Of a stretch of DNA of 64,000 nucleotides, positions 36,979-45,873 are shown piece after piece. The position numbers and the translations under genes are program-made. The stretch comes from Paracoccus halophilus (lineage in GTDB: Bacteria > Pseudomonadota > Alphaproteobacteria > Rhodobacterales > Rhodobacteraceae), in contig NZ_JRKN01000011.1 of assembly GCF_000763905.1 (NCBI RefSeq), positions 1-64,000 on the forward strand, read 5' to 3'. The notes under the pieces were generated by a model that was not told where the DNA came from, searched no databases, and saw only the letters and a program-made list of their open reading frames with translations. Position 1 is the stretch's first letter. Each line of letters opens with the position of its first letter.

Positions 36979-37009
36979 GCCCCCGCCGCATCCGCGCGGC
37001 GGGGGCTTT
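36979..37009 (+). terminator. Intrinsic terminator of the symporter gene
   Basis: A perfect 11-bp GC-rich stem (36979-36989 with 36996-37006), a 6-nt loop and a short T run (37007-37009), 22 bases after the stop. Confidence 0.8.
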
Positions 37010-37143
37010 CCGGTCCGGCCCTGACGCATCATGCGGGCGCGTGACAGCCAGCTATCCGCGCCCGGCCCTTCGTGGCATCGTAGCGGAAACCGCCCAGATG
37101 CAGCCAGCCGGGACGCCGCGCCGGCACGCGAAAGGAAGACCGC

Positions 37144-38169
37144 ATGAGCCAGACCCACATGGCCCGCGAAGTGGCCGAGATCCCCGCCGCCGCCGCCCGC
37201 TTTCTGGACAGGTCCCGCGAGGCGGTGCAGGAGGCCGCCGCCGCGCTGCGCCGCAAGGATCCCGCGCTGGTGGTGACGGTCGCGCGCGGCTCGTCGGACC
37301 ATGCGGCGACCTATCTGAAATACGCCTATGAGCTGGAGGCGGGGGTACCGGTGGCCTCGGTCGGGCCGTCCATCGCCTCGGTCTATCGCCGGCCCCTGCG
37401 GCTGGGCAAGGCGGTCTGCATGGGGATTTCCCAATCCGGCCGCAGCCCCGACGGGGTCGAGATGATGCGCGCCTCGGGTCAGGGGGGCGCGCTCTCCATC
37501 GCGATCACCAATGCCGAAAACAGCCCGATGGCGCGGGCCTCGGCCCATTGCCTGCCGCTGCAGGCGGGCGAGGAAAAAAGCATCGCCGCCACCAAGACCT
37601 TTGTCTGTTCGGTGCTGGCCGGGCTGTCGCTGCTGGCCGAATGGTGCGACGACCATGTCCTGCAGGATGCCATCGCCGCCCTGCCCGAGGCATTCGAGCA
37701 GGCGATCGGGCTGGACTGGTCGCCGCTTTCGGCGCGGATGGCGCGGGCCGATTCCGCCTATGTGCTGGGCCGCGGCCCCGGCTTCGCCATCGCCTGCGAG
37801 GCGGCGCTGAAATTCAAGGAAACCTGCGGCATCCATGCCTCGGCCTATTCGGCGGCCGAGGTGCTGCATGGCCCTTCGGCCATCGTGCAGGCGCATTTCC
37901 CGGTGCTGGCTCTGGGGATCGAGGACGCCGCCCTGTCGCAGTTGAAAGCCACCGCCGGGCGGCTGGCGGCACAGGGCGCGGATGTGTTCCTGACCGGCGC
38001 CGAGGTGGCGGGAACGGTACGGCTGCCGCAGGTCGAGGGGCTGCACCCGCTGGTCGCGCCGCTGGTTTCGATGGCGGGTTTCTACGGCTTCATCGAGGCG
38101 CTGGCGCGGCGCCGCGGGCTTGATCCCGACAAGCCGCCGCATCTGAGCAAGGTGACCCGGACGATCTGA
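37144..38169 (+). CDS. SIS-domain sugar-phosphate enzyme, GlmS/NagB-II-like
   Basis: The protein has 341 residues: two tandem SIS domains without the glutaminase domain of GlmS. LVVTVARGSSDHAATYLKY, MGISQSGRSPDGVEMMR and IAATKTFVCSVLAGL are the sugar-phosphate-binding blocks of the isomerase half of GlmS; a C-terminal second SIS unit has YVLGRGPGFAIACEAALKFKE and EVLHGPSAIV. Proteins of this make-up act as glucosamine-6-phosphate deaminases (NagB-II) or related ketose/aldose-phosphate isomerases. No other amino-sugar gene is adjacent, so the substrate is uncertain. AAGGAAG precedes the ATG. It converges with the acyl-CoA dehydrogenase gene, 18 bases away. Confidence 0.85.
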   Translation: MSQTHMAREVAEIPAAAARFLDRSREAVQEAAAALRRKDPALVVTVARGSSDHAATYLKYAYELEAGVPVASVGPSIASVYRRPLRLGKAVCMGISQSGRSPDGVEMMRASGQGGALSIAITNAENSPMARASAHCLPLQAGEEKSIAATKTFVCSVLAGLSLLAEWCDDHVLQDAIAALPEAFEQAIGLDWSPLSARMARADSAYVLGRGPGFAIACEAALKFKETCGIHASAYSAAEVLHGPSAIVQAHFPVLALGIEDAALSQLKATAGRLAAQGADVFLTGAEVAGTVRLPQVEGLHPLVAPLVSMAGFYGFIEALARRRGLDPDKPPHLSKVTRTI

Positions 38170-38187
38170 CGGGCATGACGGAACGGG

Positions 38188-39312
38188 CTAAAGATCGCGC
38201 GCGATCACCAGGCGCTGGACCTCGCTGGTGCCTTCGTAGATCTGGGTCACGCGGACATCGCGATAGATGCGCTCGACGGGGTAATCCGCCAGATAGCCAT
38301 AGCCGCCATGGATCTGGATCGCCTGCGAACACACCTGCTCCGCCATTTCCGAGGCGAACAGCTTGGCCATGCTGGCCTCGCGCAGGCAGGGCTTGCCGGC
38401 CTCGCGCAGCATGGCCGCGCGCAGCACCATCAGGCGGGCGGCGTCGATCTGCGTCGCCATGTCGGCCAGCTTGAAGGCCACGGCCTGATGTTCGGCGATC
38501 GGGCGGCCAAAGGCGATGCGGTCGCGGGCATAGGCCAGCGCGGCCTCATATGCGGCGCGCGCCATGCCGACCGCCTGCGCGGCGATGCCGATGCGCCCGC
38601 CCTCAAGATTGGCCAGCGCGATCCGGTAGCCCTGCCCTTCCTCGCCCAGACGGTTTTCGACCGGAATGCGCATGTCGGCGAATGCCAGCGCGCAGGTGTC
38701 CGAACTGTGCAGGCCCATCTTTCTTTCCACCCCGACCACCTCGTAGCCCGGCGTGTCGGTGGGCACGATAAAGGCCGAGATGCCCTTTTTGCCGGCTTCG
38801 GGATCGGTGACCGCAAAGACGATGATCATCTGCCCGTTCTTGCCCGAGGTGATGAACTGCTTGGCCCCGTCGATCACATAATGATCGCCATCGCGCCGGG
38901 CACGGGTCTTCAGCGCCGAGGCGTCCGAGCCGGCCTGCGGCTCGGTCAGGGCAAAGCCGCCGATCCATTCGCCCGAGGCAAGGCGCGGCAGGAAACGCGC
39001 CTTTTGATCCTCGGTCCCGTATTTCAGGATCGGCACGCAGCCCACGGATGAATGCACCGACATGATGGTGGAGCAGGCCCCGTCGGCGGCGGCGATTTCC
39101 TCGATCGCCAGCGCATAGGCGGTGGTGCCGGTATCCGATCCGCCATGCGCTTCGGGGACCAGCATGCCAAGAAAGCCCAGCTCACCCATCTGGCGCAGCT
39201 CGTCGCGCGGGAATGCGCTTTCGCGGTCGCGCATCGCGGCGCCGGGGGCCAGCACCCCCTGGGCAAAATCGCGGGCGGCGTCGCGGATCTGTTCCTGTTC
39301 CCCGGTCAGCAT
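38188..39312 (-). CDS. Acyl-CoA dehydrogenase
   Basis: Introduces the 2,3-double bond into an acyl-CoA using FAD, passing electrons to ETF. The protein has 374 residues. The FAD/substrate blocks [13 protein letters not shown] and [16 protein letters not shown] are present, and the C-terminal [20 protein letters not shown] with [10 protein letters not shown] carries the catalytic Glu position of short/medium-chain enzymes. Last gene of a four-gene operon; its ATG overlaps the thiolase stop (TGATG). Together with an HSD10-like dehydrogenase and thiolase, a short branched-chain substrate such as 2-methylbutyryl-CoA is plausible. Confidence 0.92.
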   Translation of the reverse strand: MLTGEQEQIRDAARDFAQGVLAPGAAMRDRESAFPRDELRQMGELGFLGMLVPEAHGGSDTGTTAYALAIEEIAAADGACSTIMSVHSSVGCVPILKYGTEDQKARFLPRLASGEWIGGFALTEPQAGSDASALKTRARRDGDHYVIDGAKQFITSGKNGQMIIVFAVTDPEAGKKGISAFIVPTDTPGYEVVGVERKMGLHSSDTCALAFADMRIPVENRLGEEGQGYRIALANLEGGRIGIAAQAVGMARAAYEAALAYARDRIAFGRPIAEHQAVAFKLADMATQIDAARLMVLRAAMLREAGKPCLREASMAKLFASEMAEQVCSQAIQIHGGYGYLADYPVERIYRDVRVTQIYEGTSEVQRLVIARDL

Positions 39313-40499
39313 CAGTTCAGCCTTTCGATGGCGATGGCGGTGGCCTCGCCGCCGCCGATGCAGAGCGAGGCGACGCCGCGGCGCAGGCCGTGGGTTTCCA
39401 GCGCAGCCAGCAGCGTCACCATGACGCGCGCGCCGGATGCGCCGATGGGATGGCCAAGCGCGCAGGCGCCGCCATGGATGTTCACCGCGTCATGGGACAG
39501 GCCAAGATCGCGCATGGCGGCCATGGCAACGACGGCGAAAGCCTCGTTCACCTCCCACAGGTCGATATCGGCGCGGCTCAGGCCGGTGCGGTCCATGAGC
39601 TTGCCGATGGCGCCGATGGGCGCGGTCGGGAACAGGCTGGGCCTGTCGGCATGAGTGGCATGGCCAAGGATGCGCGCACGCGGGGTCAGGCCGCGCCGCT
39701 CGGCCTCGGACGCGCGCATCAGGACCAGCGCCGCCGCCCCGTCCGAGATCGAGGAACTGTTCGCCGCCGTCACCGTGCCGCCGTCGCGAAAGGCTGGCTT
39801 CAGCGTCGGGATCTTGTCCAGCCGCGCCTTGCCGGGCTGTTCGTCGATCGCGACCGTAACCTCGCCCTTGCGGGATTTCACCGTGACGGGCGTGATTTCG
39901 GCGGTGAAATGGCCGGCCTCGATGGCCTTTTGCGCGCGGGTGAGCGAGGTAATGGCATATTCGTCCTGCGCCTCGCGCGTGAACTGATAGGACTGGGCGC
40001 AATCCTCGGCGAATGTGCCCATCAGGCGGCCCTTGTCATAGGCGTCCTCAAGCCCGTCCAGAAACATGTGATCCATGACCTGACCGTGACCCATGCGGTA
40101 GCCGCCGCGCGCCTTGGGCAGCAGATAGGGCGCGTTCGACATGCTTTCCATGCCGCCCGCGACGACGATATCGGCACTGCCCGCCAGAATCGCGTCATGG
40201 CCCAGCATCGCGGCCTTCATCCCCGAGCCGCACATCTTGTTCACCGTGGTCGCGCCCGCCCCAAGCGGCAGTCCGGCCTGCAGCGCCGCCTGACGCGCCG
40301 GGGCCTGACCCTGCCCGGCGGGCAGCACGCAGCCCATGAGGATTTCCTGCACGGCATCGGCATCCAGCCCCGCGCCCGCCAGCGCGCCGCTGATCGCCGC
40401 GGCGCCCAGATCGGCGGCGGGAACGCCGGCCAGATCGCCCTGAAACCCGCCCATGGGCGTGCGCGCGGCGCCGGTAATGACGATGGGATCGTGATCCAT
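39312..40499 (-). CDS. Acetyl-CoA acyltransferase (thiolase)
   Basis: Cleaves a 3-ketoacyl-CoA with CoA in the last step of beta-oxidation. The protein has 395 residues. The nucleophilic Cys lies in [35 protein letters not shown] provides the active-site His, and [16 protein letters not shown] the second Cys. AAGGAG stands before the ATG at 40499. It sits between the SDR (23 bases) and the acyl-CoA dehydrogenase (overlap), within an operon divergent from an AraC regulator. A biosynthetic PhaA-type role is less likely in this catabolic context. Confidence 0.93.
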   Translation of the reverse strand: MDHDPIVITGAARTPMGGFQGDLAGVPAADLGAAAISGALAGAGLDADAVQEILMGCVLPAGQGQAPARQAALQAGLPLGAGATTVNKMCGSGMKAAMLGHDAILAGSADIVVAGGMESMSNAPYLLPKARGGYRMGHGQVMDHMFLDGLEDAYDKGRLMGTFAEDCAQSYQFTREAQDEYAITSLTRAQKAIEAGHFTAEITPVTVKSRKGEVTVAIDEQPGKARLDKIPTLKPAFRDGGTVTAANSSSISDGAAALVLMRASEAERRGLTPRARILGHATHADRPSLFPTAPIGAIGKLMDRTGLSRADIDLWEVNEAFAVVAMAAMRDLGLSHDAVNIHGGACALGHPIGASGARVMVTLLAALETHGLRRGVASLCIGGGEATAIAIERLN

Positions 40500-40522
40500 G
40501 GGGTTACTCCTTGTTTCGGGGC

Positions 40523-41290
40523 CTATTTCGGGGCCATGCGGATGGCGCCGTCCAAGCGGATGACTTCGCCGTTCAGCATCTGGTTTTCGGCGATATGGCG
40601 CACCAGCGCGGCATATTCCTCGGGCTCGCCCAGGCGCGGCGGAAAGGGAACGGCGGCGCCAAGGCTGTCCTGCACCTCCTGGCTCATGCCGGCCATCATC
40701 GGTGTCCTGAATATGCCGGGCGCGATGGTCATGACCCGGATGCCGAACCGCGCCAGCTCCCGCGCGGCGGGCAGGGTCATGGCGGCGACACCGCCCTTGG
40801 AGGCCGCATAGGCCGCCTGCCCGATCTGCCCGTCAAAGGCCGCGACCGAGGCGGTGTTGACGATCAGCCCGCGCTCGCCGCCCTGCCCCGGCTCGTTCCT
40901 GGCCATGGCATCGGCGGCCAGACGCAGGATGTTGAATGTGCCGATCAGGTTGATCTGGATCGCGCGGGTGAAGCTGTCCAGATCGTGCGGGCCTTCGCGG
41001 CCGACGATGCGTTCGCCCGGGGCGACGCCGGCGCAGTTCACCGCGATGTCGATGCCGCCAAAGGCGTCAAGGGCTGCGCGGATCGCGGCCTGCCCCTGCT
41101 CGGCGCTGGTGACATCGGCGTGGACAAAGATCGCCGCCGCGCCCAGTTCGTCAGCCAGCGCCTGCCCGGCATCGGCATTCACGTCCAGCAGCACGGCGCG
41201 CGCGCCCGCGCCCACCGCCATGCGCGCCACCGCCGCGCCAAGGCCGGAGCCGGCGCCGGTGATCAGAAAGGTGCTGTTCTCGATCCGCAT
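40523..41290 (-). CDS. 3-Hydroxyacyl-CoA dehydrogenase of SDR type (HSD10-like)
   Basis: Oxidises a 3-hydroxyacyl-CoA to the 3-keto form with NAD+. The protein has 255 residues: the Rossmann start [19 protein letters not shown], an Asp after the second strand (LLDVN) that selects NAD+, [13 protein letters not shown], and the catalytic Ser and YxxxK in [20 protein letters not shown] followed by KGG. The tail [18 protein letters not shown] is characteristic of the type II (HSD17B10) family, which also acts on 2-methyl-3-hydroxybutyryl-CoA. It lies 11 bases after the ligase gene and 23 before the thiolase. Confidence 0.92.
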   Translation of the reverse strand: MRIENSTFLITGAGSGLGAAVARMAVGAGARAVLLDVNADAGQALADELGAAAIFVHADVTSAEQGQAAIRAALDAFGGIDIAVNCAGVAPGERIVGREGPHDLDSFTRAIQINLIGTFNILRLAADAMARNEPGQGGERGLIVNTASVAAFDGQIGQAAYAASKGGVAAMTLPAARELARFGIRVMTIAPGIFRTPMMAGMSQEVQDSLGAAVPFPPRLGEPEEYAALVRHIAENQMLNGEVIRLDGAIRMAPK

Positions 41291-41300
41291 TCATCCGTCC

Positions 41301-42965
41301 TTATGCTTGCGCCTGTTTCTCGACCTCGGCCTTGCGCAGGATAAAGCGCTGAATCTTGCCGCTGGGCGTCTTGGGCAGATCGGCCACGAAATCGATCAGT
41401 TTCGGATAGGCATGCGCCGAAAGGCGCTTTTTCACATGGGCGCGCAATTCCTCGGCCAGAGTTTCGCTGCCCTCGAAGCCCTTGGCAAGGATGACGAAGG
41501 CCTTGACGATTTCGGTCCGTTCGGGATCGGGCACGCCGATCACTGCGGCCTCGACCACGGCGGGATGTTCGATCAGCGCGCTTTCCACGTCGAACGGCCC
41601 GATCCGGTAGCCCGAGGATGTGATCACATCGTCCGAACGCCCGATGAAGCTGATCGAGCCGTCGGGCTCAAATTCCACGCTGTCGCCGGTGCGGTAATAG
41701 CCCCCCGCCAGCGCCGGCGTCGCCTGGTTCAGATAGCCCGAGAACCACATCAGCGGCGATTTCGCCATGTCGATGGCCAGCACGCCCGGCTGGTTCGGGC
41801 CAAGCTCGCGCCCGTCATCGTCCAGCACCACGACGCGATAGCCCGGCATGGCCAGCCCCGAGGACCCCGCCCGCACCGGATGCTCCAGCCCGTGATGGTT
41901 GTTGACGCACATGCCCATCTCGGTCTGGCCGTAATGGTCGTGGATCGGCGCGCCCAGATTTTCCGCGAACCAGCGGATGATCTCGGGGTTCAGCGGCTCG
42001 CCCGCCGAACTGACCACGCGCAGCCTTCCCTTGACCGGCTCCGCCGCCTCTGTCCCCGCCGCGATCAGAAGCCGGAAGGCGGTCGGCGACCCGGCCAGGC
42101 TGGTCACGCCCAGCCGGTCGATGATGCGATAGGTCGATTCGGCGGTGAACCCGCCCTCGTAAAAGATCGTCGGCTGGCCCAGCAGCAGCGGCCCGGTCAG
42201 CGCATAGTAAAGCCCGTAGGCCCAGCCCGGATCGGCGATGTTCCAGAACGTATCGGTTTCGTTCAGCCCGATGGCGTCGCGCATATAGGCGCCAAAGGCC
42301 AGCAGCGCGCGCAGCGGCACCGGCACCCCCTTGGGCAGGCCGGTGGTGCCCGAGGTGGACATCATCATGAACAGATCCTCGCCCCGGCGCATCACGGGGT
42401 CGAATTCGGGGCTGGCAGCGTCCAGCGCGGCGCGGAAATCGACATCGCCCGGGGCCGGCGCCGCATCCGCGCCGATCACCGCGACGGGCGGGCAGCCGGG
42501 GATTTCGTCCAGCTTGGCGCGCTGCCCGTCAATGGTCACCACCAGCTTCGCGCCCGAGGTCGCCAGCCGGTGCTCGATCGCCTTGGGGCCGAAGGCGGTG
42601 AACAGCGGCTGATAGACCGCCCCCAGCCGCCATGCGCCCAGTACGGTGGCGACCAGTTCGACCCGGCGCGGCAACAGCCCCGCGATCACGTCGCCGGGCC
42701 GGATGCCCTGGGCGTGAAAGACATTGGCGGCGCGCGCCGACAGATCGCGCAGATCCTCGAACGTGTATTCGGTCAGTTCCTCGTCAGCCGTCAGGCAGCG
42801 CAGCGCCACGCGACCCGCGCCGGCATGGCGGTCGCAGCATTCCACGCAGGCGTTCAGCCCGGTTTCCAGATCGCCCTGCAAGCCGGCCATGGCTTCGTGA
42901 ATGCTGAACCGCGCAACGGCGTCGTGATAGCCGGGACGCGCCCGGGCCGTGATCGTCTGGGTCAT
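41301..42965 (-). CDS. AMP-forming acyl-CoA synthetase
   Basis: Activates a carboxylic acid to its CoA thioester using ATP, so feeding the operon below it. The protein has 554 residues. The adenylate-forming motifs are clear: MMSTSGTTGLPKGVPVPL (P-loop), DHYGQTEMGMCVNNHHG, YYRTGDSVEFEPDGSISFIG and the hinge GRSDDVITSSGYRIGPFDVE, ending with LPKTPSGKIQRFILR, where the Lys is catalytic. It resembles medium/short-chain acyl-CoA synthetases more than acetate enzymes. The start at 42965 has GGAGGAG upstream; the open frame continues beyond without homology. First gene of the four-gene operon; divergent from the AraC-type regulator. Confidence 0.92.
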   Translation of the reverse strand: MTQTITARARPGYHDAVARFSIHEAMAGLQGDLETGLNACVECCDRHAGAGRVALRCLTADEELTEYTFEDLRDLSARAANVFHAQGIRPGDVIAGLLPRRVELVATVLGAWRLGAVYQPLFTAFGPKAIEHRLATSGAKLVVTIDGQRAKLDEIPGCPPVAVIGADAAPAPGDVDFRAALDAASPEFDPVMRRGEDLFMMMSTSGTTGLPKGVPVPLRALLAFGAYMRDAIGLNETDTFWNIADPGWAYGLYYALTGPLLLGQPTIFYEGGFTAESTYRIIDRLGVTSLAGSPTAFRLLIAAGTEAAEPVKGRLRVVSSAGEPLNPEIIRWFAENLGAPIHDHYGQTEMGMCVNNHHGLEHPVRAGSSGLAMPGYRVVVLDDDGRELGPNQPGVLAIDMAKSPLMWFSGYLNQATPALAGGYYRTGDSVEFEPDGSISFIGRSDDVITSSGYRIGPFDVESALIEHPAVVEAAVIGVPDPERTEIVKAFVILAKGFEGSETLAEELRAHVKKRLSAHAYPKLIDFVADLPKTPSGKIQRFILRKAEVEKQAQA

Positions 42966-43033
42966 GATCGCTCCTCCTGCCGACTCTCCGCCGGATGCGG
43001 CCTCCGTGAGTCTGGCCGCAGGGTAGCGGGTTT

Positions 43034-43088
43034 CATATTGCAGACAATGACATTGCCGGACAGAATATCTGATCGGATTTGCAATATG
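43034..43088. promoter_or_regulatory. Inverted repeat between the acyl-CoA operon and its AraC regulator
   Basis: CATATTGCA (43034-43042) and TGCAATATG (43080-43088) are perfect 9-bp inverted copies 37 bases apart, centred in the divergent intergenic region. A related ACATTGC lies at 43050-43056. Spaced half-sites of this kind suit a dimeric regulator, most simply the adjacent AraC protein, controlling both directions. No promoter hexamers were identified with confidence. Confidence 0.5.
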
Positions 43089-43095
43089 GGGCGCG

Positions 43096-44082
43096 ATGGA
43101 ACGGCGCATCATCTCGGCCGGTTTCGTGCAGGACGCGCTGGCGGCCCTGACGCGGCGGGGGCTGGATCCCGCGCCGGCACTGGCGGCGGCGGGCATCGCC
43201 TCGGGCAACGAGCGGGTCTCGAACCTGCAATACGGGCGCATGTGGCTGGCCATCACCGCCATGATCGAGGATGAATTCTTCGGCCTTGCCGCGCGGCCGA
43301 TGCGGCCGGGCAGTTTCAACCTTTTGTGCCAGGCCGTCCTGCACGCGCGCACGCTGGAGCATGCCCTGCGGCGCGCGCTGAGCTTTCTGCGCGTGGTGCT
43401 GGACGATCCGGCGGGCGAATTGCTGCAAAAGGACGGGCTGGCCGAGATCGTGCTGACCGACCGCGACCGGCCCCGGCTGGCCTTCGCCTATCGCGCCTAT
43501 TGGCTGATCCTGATGGGGGTGATGTGCTGGCTGGTCGGACGGCGGATTCCGCTGATGCGGGTCGATTTCGCCTGCGCCGCGCCGGAAAACCGCAGCGATT
43601 ACCACCAGTTCTTTGGCGCGCCGGTGCATTTCGACCAGCCGCGCAGCCGGCTGGTCTTTGCCGCGCATTACCTGTCGCTGACCCCGATTCGCAGCGAAAA
43701 GGCGCTGCAGGGCTTTCTGCGCGCCGCCCCGGCCAATATCCTGATCCGCTATCGCCACGATCAGGGCCTGTCCGCGCGCCTCCGCGCCCGGCTGCGCGCC
43801 ACCCCGCCCGAGGACTGGCCGACCCTTGACCGGCTTGCCGCCGATCTGCGCCTGTCGCCCGCCACCCTGCGCCGCCGGCTGCGCGCCGAGGGGCAGAGCC
43901 TTTCCGCCATCCGCGACGAGATCCGGCAGGCGCAGGCGCGCATCATGCTGGCCGAAGGCAGGCTGAAGGTCGCGGAAATCGCCGCAAGGCTGGGCTATGC
44001 CGAACCAAGCGCCTTTCACCGCGCCTTTCTGAAATGGACCGGCACCAGCCCCGCCGCCTATCGCACCGACAAGCAGGGCTGA
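43096..44082 (+). CDS. AraC-family transcriptional regulator
   Basis: The protein has 328 residues. The N-terminal about 200 residues form an AraC-type ligand-binding region of the arabinose-binding-2 (OruR/ArgR-like) kind (ALAAAGIASGNERVSNLQYGR without the spaces of a sensor kinase). The C-terminal about 90 residues have two helix-turn-helix motifs: LDRLAADLRLSPATLRRRLR and VAEIAARLGYAEPSAFHRAF followed by KWTGTSPAAYR. It is divergent from the acyl-CoA synthetase operon, with a perfect spaced inverted repeat between them, so it probably activates that operon in response to its acid or acyl-CoA. Confidence 0.9.
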   Translation: MERRIISAGFVQDALAALTRRGLDPAPALAAAGIASGNERVSNLQYGRMWLAITAMIEDEFFGLAARPMRPGSFNLLCQAVLHARTLEHALRRALSFLRVVLDDPAGELLQKDGLAEIVLTDRDRPRLAFAYRAYWLILMGVMCWLVGRRIPLMRVDFACAAPENRSDYHQFFGAPVHFDQPRSRLVFAAHYLSLTPIRSEKALQGFLRAAPANILIRYRHDQGLSARLRARLRATPPEDWPTLDRLAADLRLSPATLRRRLRAEGQSLSAIRDEIRQAQARIMLAEGRLKVAEIAARLGYAEPSAFHRAFLKWTGTSPAAYRTDKQG

Positions 44083-44238
44083 CCGCCCGGAGCGAGGACG
44101 TCGGGGAACTCCGCCCATGGGCAAGAAAAGCGTTGCGATGCGGCGAGGGTTTGGCGCAGGCTGGAATTCCATATACTTACCCGCATCGGTGTGCGCCGTC
44201 AGGCCGCTGATGCGCATTTTTCTTGAGAAGGAGGCAAG

Positions 44239-45831
44239 ATGTCGGCACTGAGCATCCTTTCATTCATCGGCTTTACCGGCCTTGTCGCGCTGCTGTCCTA
44301 TTACCGGACGCGCGACACCGACGAGAATCAATCCGAGGGCTATTTCCTGGCCGGGCGTTCGCTGACCGCGCCGGTCATCGCAGGCTCGCTCTTGCTGACC
44401 AACCTCTCGACCGAGCAGATGGTCGGGTTGAACGGTCAGTCCTATTCCGAGGGCGTGCTGGTCATGGCCTGGGAAACGCTGGCCGCCATCGCCATGGTGG
44501 TCACCGCGCTTCTGCTGATCCCGCGCTATCTGCGCAGCGGCATCAGCACCATCCCCGGCTTTCTCGAAGAACGCTATGACACGCAGACCAAGGTCATCAC
44601 CTCGATCCTGTTCCTGTCGGGCTATGTGATCGTGCTGATGCCGATCGTGCTCTATTCCGGCGCGCTGGCCCTTGCCACCATGTTCGACGTGCCGGGCACG
44701 CTGGGCGTTTCCAACACGGTGGCGCTGTGGCTGACGGTCTGGGCCATCGGCTCCATCGGCTCGATCTACGCGATCTTCGGCGGGCTCAAGGCGGTCGCGG
44801 TCTCGGACACGATCAATGCCATCGGGCTGATGATCGGCGGCGTCCTGATCCCGGTGTTCGGCCTGCTGGCCATCGGCAATGGCAGCCTGGTCGAGGGGAT
44901 CTCCACGCTCTACAGCGAAAACCCGGACAAGTTCGTGGCCGCGGGCGGGCCGGACAGCTCGGTCCCGCTGGCCACCATCTTTACCGGCATGATGCTGGTG
45001 CAGCTGTTCTACTGGGGCACCAATCAGGCGATCATCCAGCGCGCATTGGGCGCCAAGAACCTGGTCGAGGCGCAAAAGGGCCTGCTTTACGCCGCCTGCT
45101 TCAAGATCCTCGGGCCGCTGATCGTGGTGCTGCCCGGCATCATCGCCTGGCATCTGTTCCAGGGCGATCTGGACATGGCCGACCAGGCCTATCCGCGACT
45201 GGTGAACGAGGTGCTGCCGGTCTGGCTGCGCGGCTTTTTCGCCGCCGTGCTGTTCGGCGCGATCCTCAGCTCCTTCAACTCGGCGCTGAACAGTTCGGTG
45301 ACGCTGTTCGGGATGGATATCTATCGCCGCTTCTTCCGGCCCGAGGCGACGGATCCGCAGGTGGTCAGCGCCGGCAAGGCCTTTGGCATGGTGCTGGCGG
45401 TTGCCGCCATGCTGATCGCCCCCTCGATCGCCCATGCGCCGCAGGGCCTGTTCGGCTATCTGCAAGAGGTGAACGGCGCCTATTCGATCCCGATCCTGAC
45501 CATTGTCGTGGTCGGCATATTGTCGAAAACCGTGCCGCCGATCGCCGCCAAGATCGGCCTGGCCTCGGGGGTGGTGCTCTATATCCTCAGCCAGTTCGTG
45601 CTGAAGCCGTCACTGGGCGAGGACGGCTATCCGCATTATCTGCATGTGATGTTCGTCCTGTTCGTGCTGAATGTCAGCATCATGCTGCTGATCGGCCGGA
45701 TGCGGCCGATGGACCGGTCCTGGACGCCGCCCGGCGACAGCCCGGTGGACATGACGCCCTGGCGGATGGCAAAACCCGTCGGCCTTATGGTGGTGCTGGT
45801 CGTGCTGTCGACCTATGTGATCTTCCGCTAG
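44239..45831 (+). CDS. Sodium:solute symporter (SSS family)
   Basis: The protein has 530 residues and about 14 membrane helices. SSS features include SEGYFLAGRSLTAPVIAGSL, LLTNLSTEQMVGLNGQSY in helix 2, LRSGISTIPGFLEERYD, and AAVLFGAILSSFNSALNSSV containing the serines of the second sodium-site region. The pattern is close to the vSGLT/YidK branch that takes up sugars or related polyols, but the substrate cannot be fixed. A strong GAAGGAGG ribosome site precedes the ATG. It follows the AraC gene at 156 bases with a TATACT at 44172-44177 in between, so it probably has its own promoter. Confidence 0.88.
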   Translation: MSALSILSFIGFTGLVALLSYYRTRDTDENQSEGYFLAGRSLTAPVIAGSLLLTNLSTEQMVGLNGQSYSEGVLVMAWETLAAIAMVVTALLLIPRYLRSGISTIPGFLEERYDTQTKVITSILFLSGYVIVLMPIVLYSGALALATMFDVPGTLGVSNTVALWLTVWAIGSIGSIYAIFGGLKAVAVSDTINAIGLMIGGVLIPVFGLLAIGNGSLVEGISTLYSENPDKFVAAGGPDSSVPLATIFTGMMLVQLFYWGTNQAIIQRALGAKNLVEAQKGLLYAACFKILGPLIVVLPGIIAWHLFQGDLDMADQAYPRLVNEVLPVWLRGFFAAVLFGAILSSFNSALNSSVTLFGMDIYRRFFRPEATDPQVVSAGKAFGMVLAVAAMLIAPSIAHAPQGLFGYLQEVNGAYSIPILTIVVVGILSKTVPPIAAKIGLASGVVLYILSQFVLKPSLGEDGYPHYLHVMFVLFVLNVSIMLLIGRMRPMDRSWTPPGDSPVDMTPWRMAKPVGLMVVLVVLSTYVIFR

Positions 45832-45845
45832 GCGCGCGCGGGTTG

Positions 45846-45868
45846 CGGGCGGGCACGGCGCCCGCCCG
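45846..45868. terminator. Hairpin between the SSS symporter and the C-S lyase gene
   Basis: A perfect 9-bp stem CGGGCGGGC/GCCCGCCCG with a 5-nt loop, placed between two convergent genes, so it may serve both. No T tract follows. Confidence 0.55.
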
Positions 45869-45873
45869 GCCGT

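Noticed and set aside
37144..38169. Truncated GlmS
   Set aside because: Both SIS domains are intact, there is an own start with ribosome site, and glutaminase-free members form a normal separate family.
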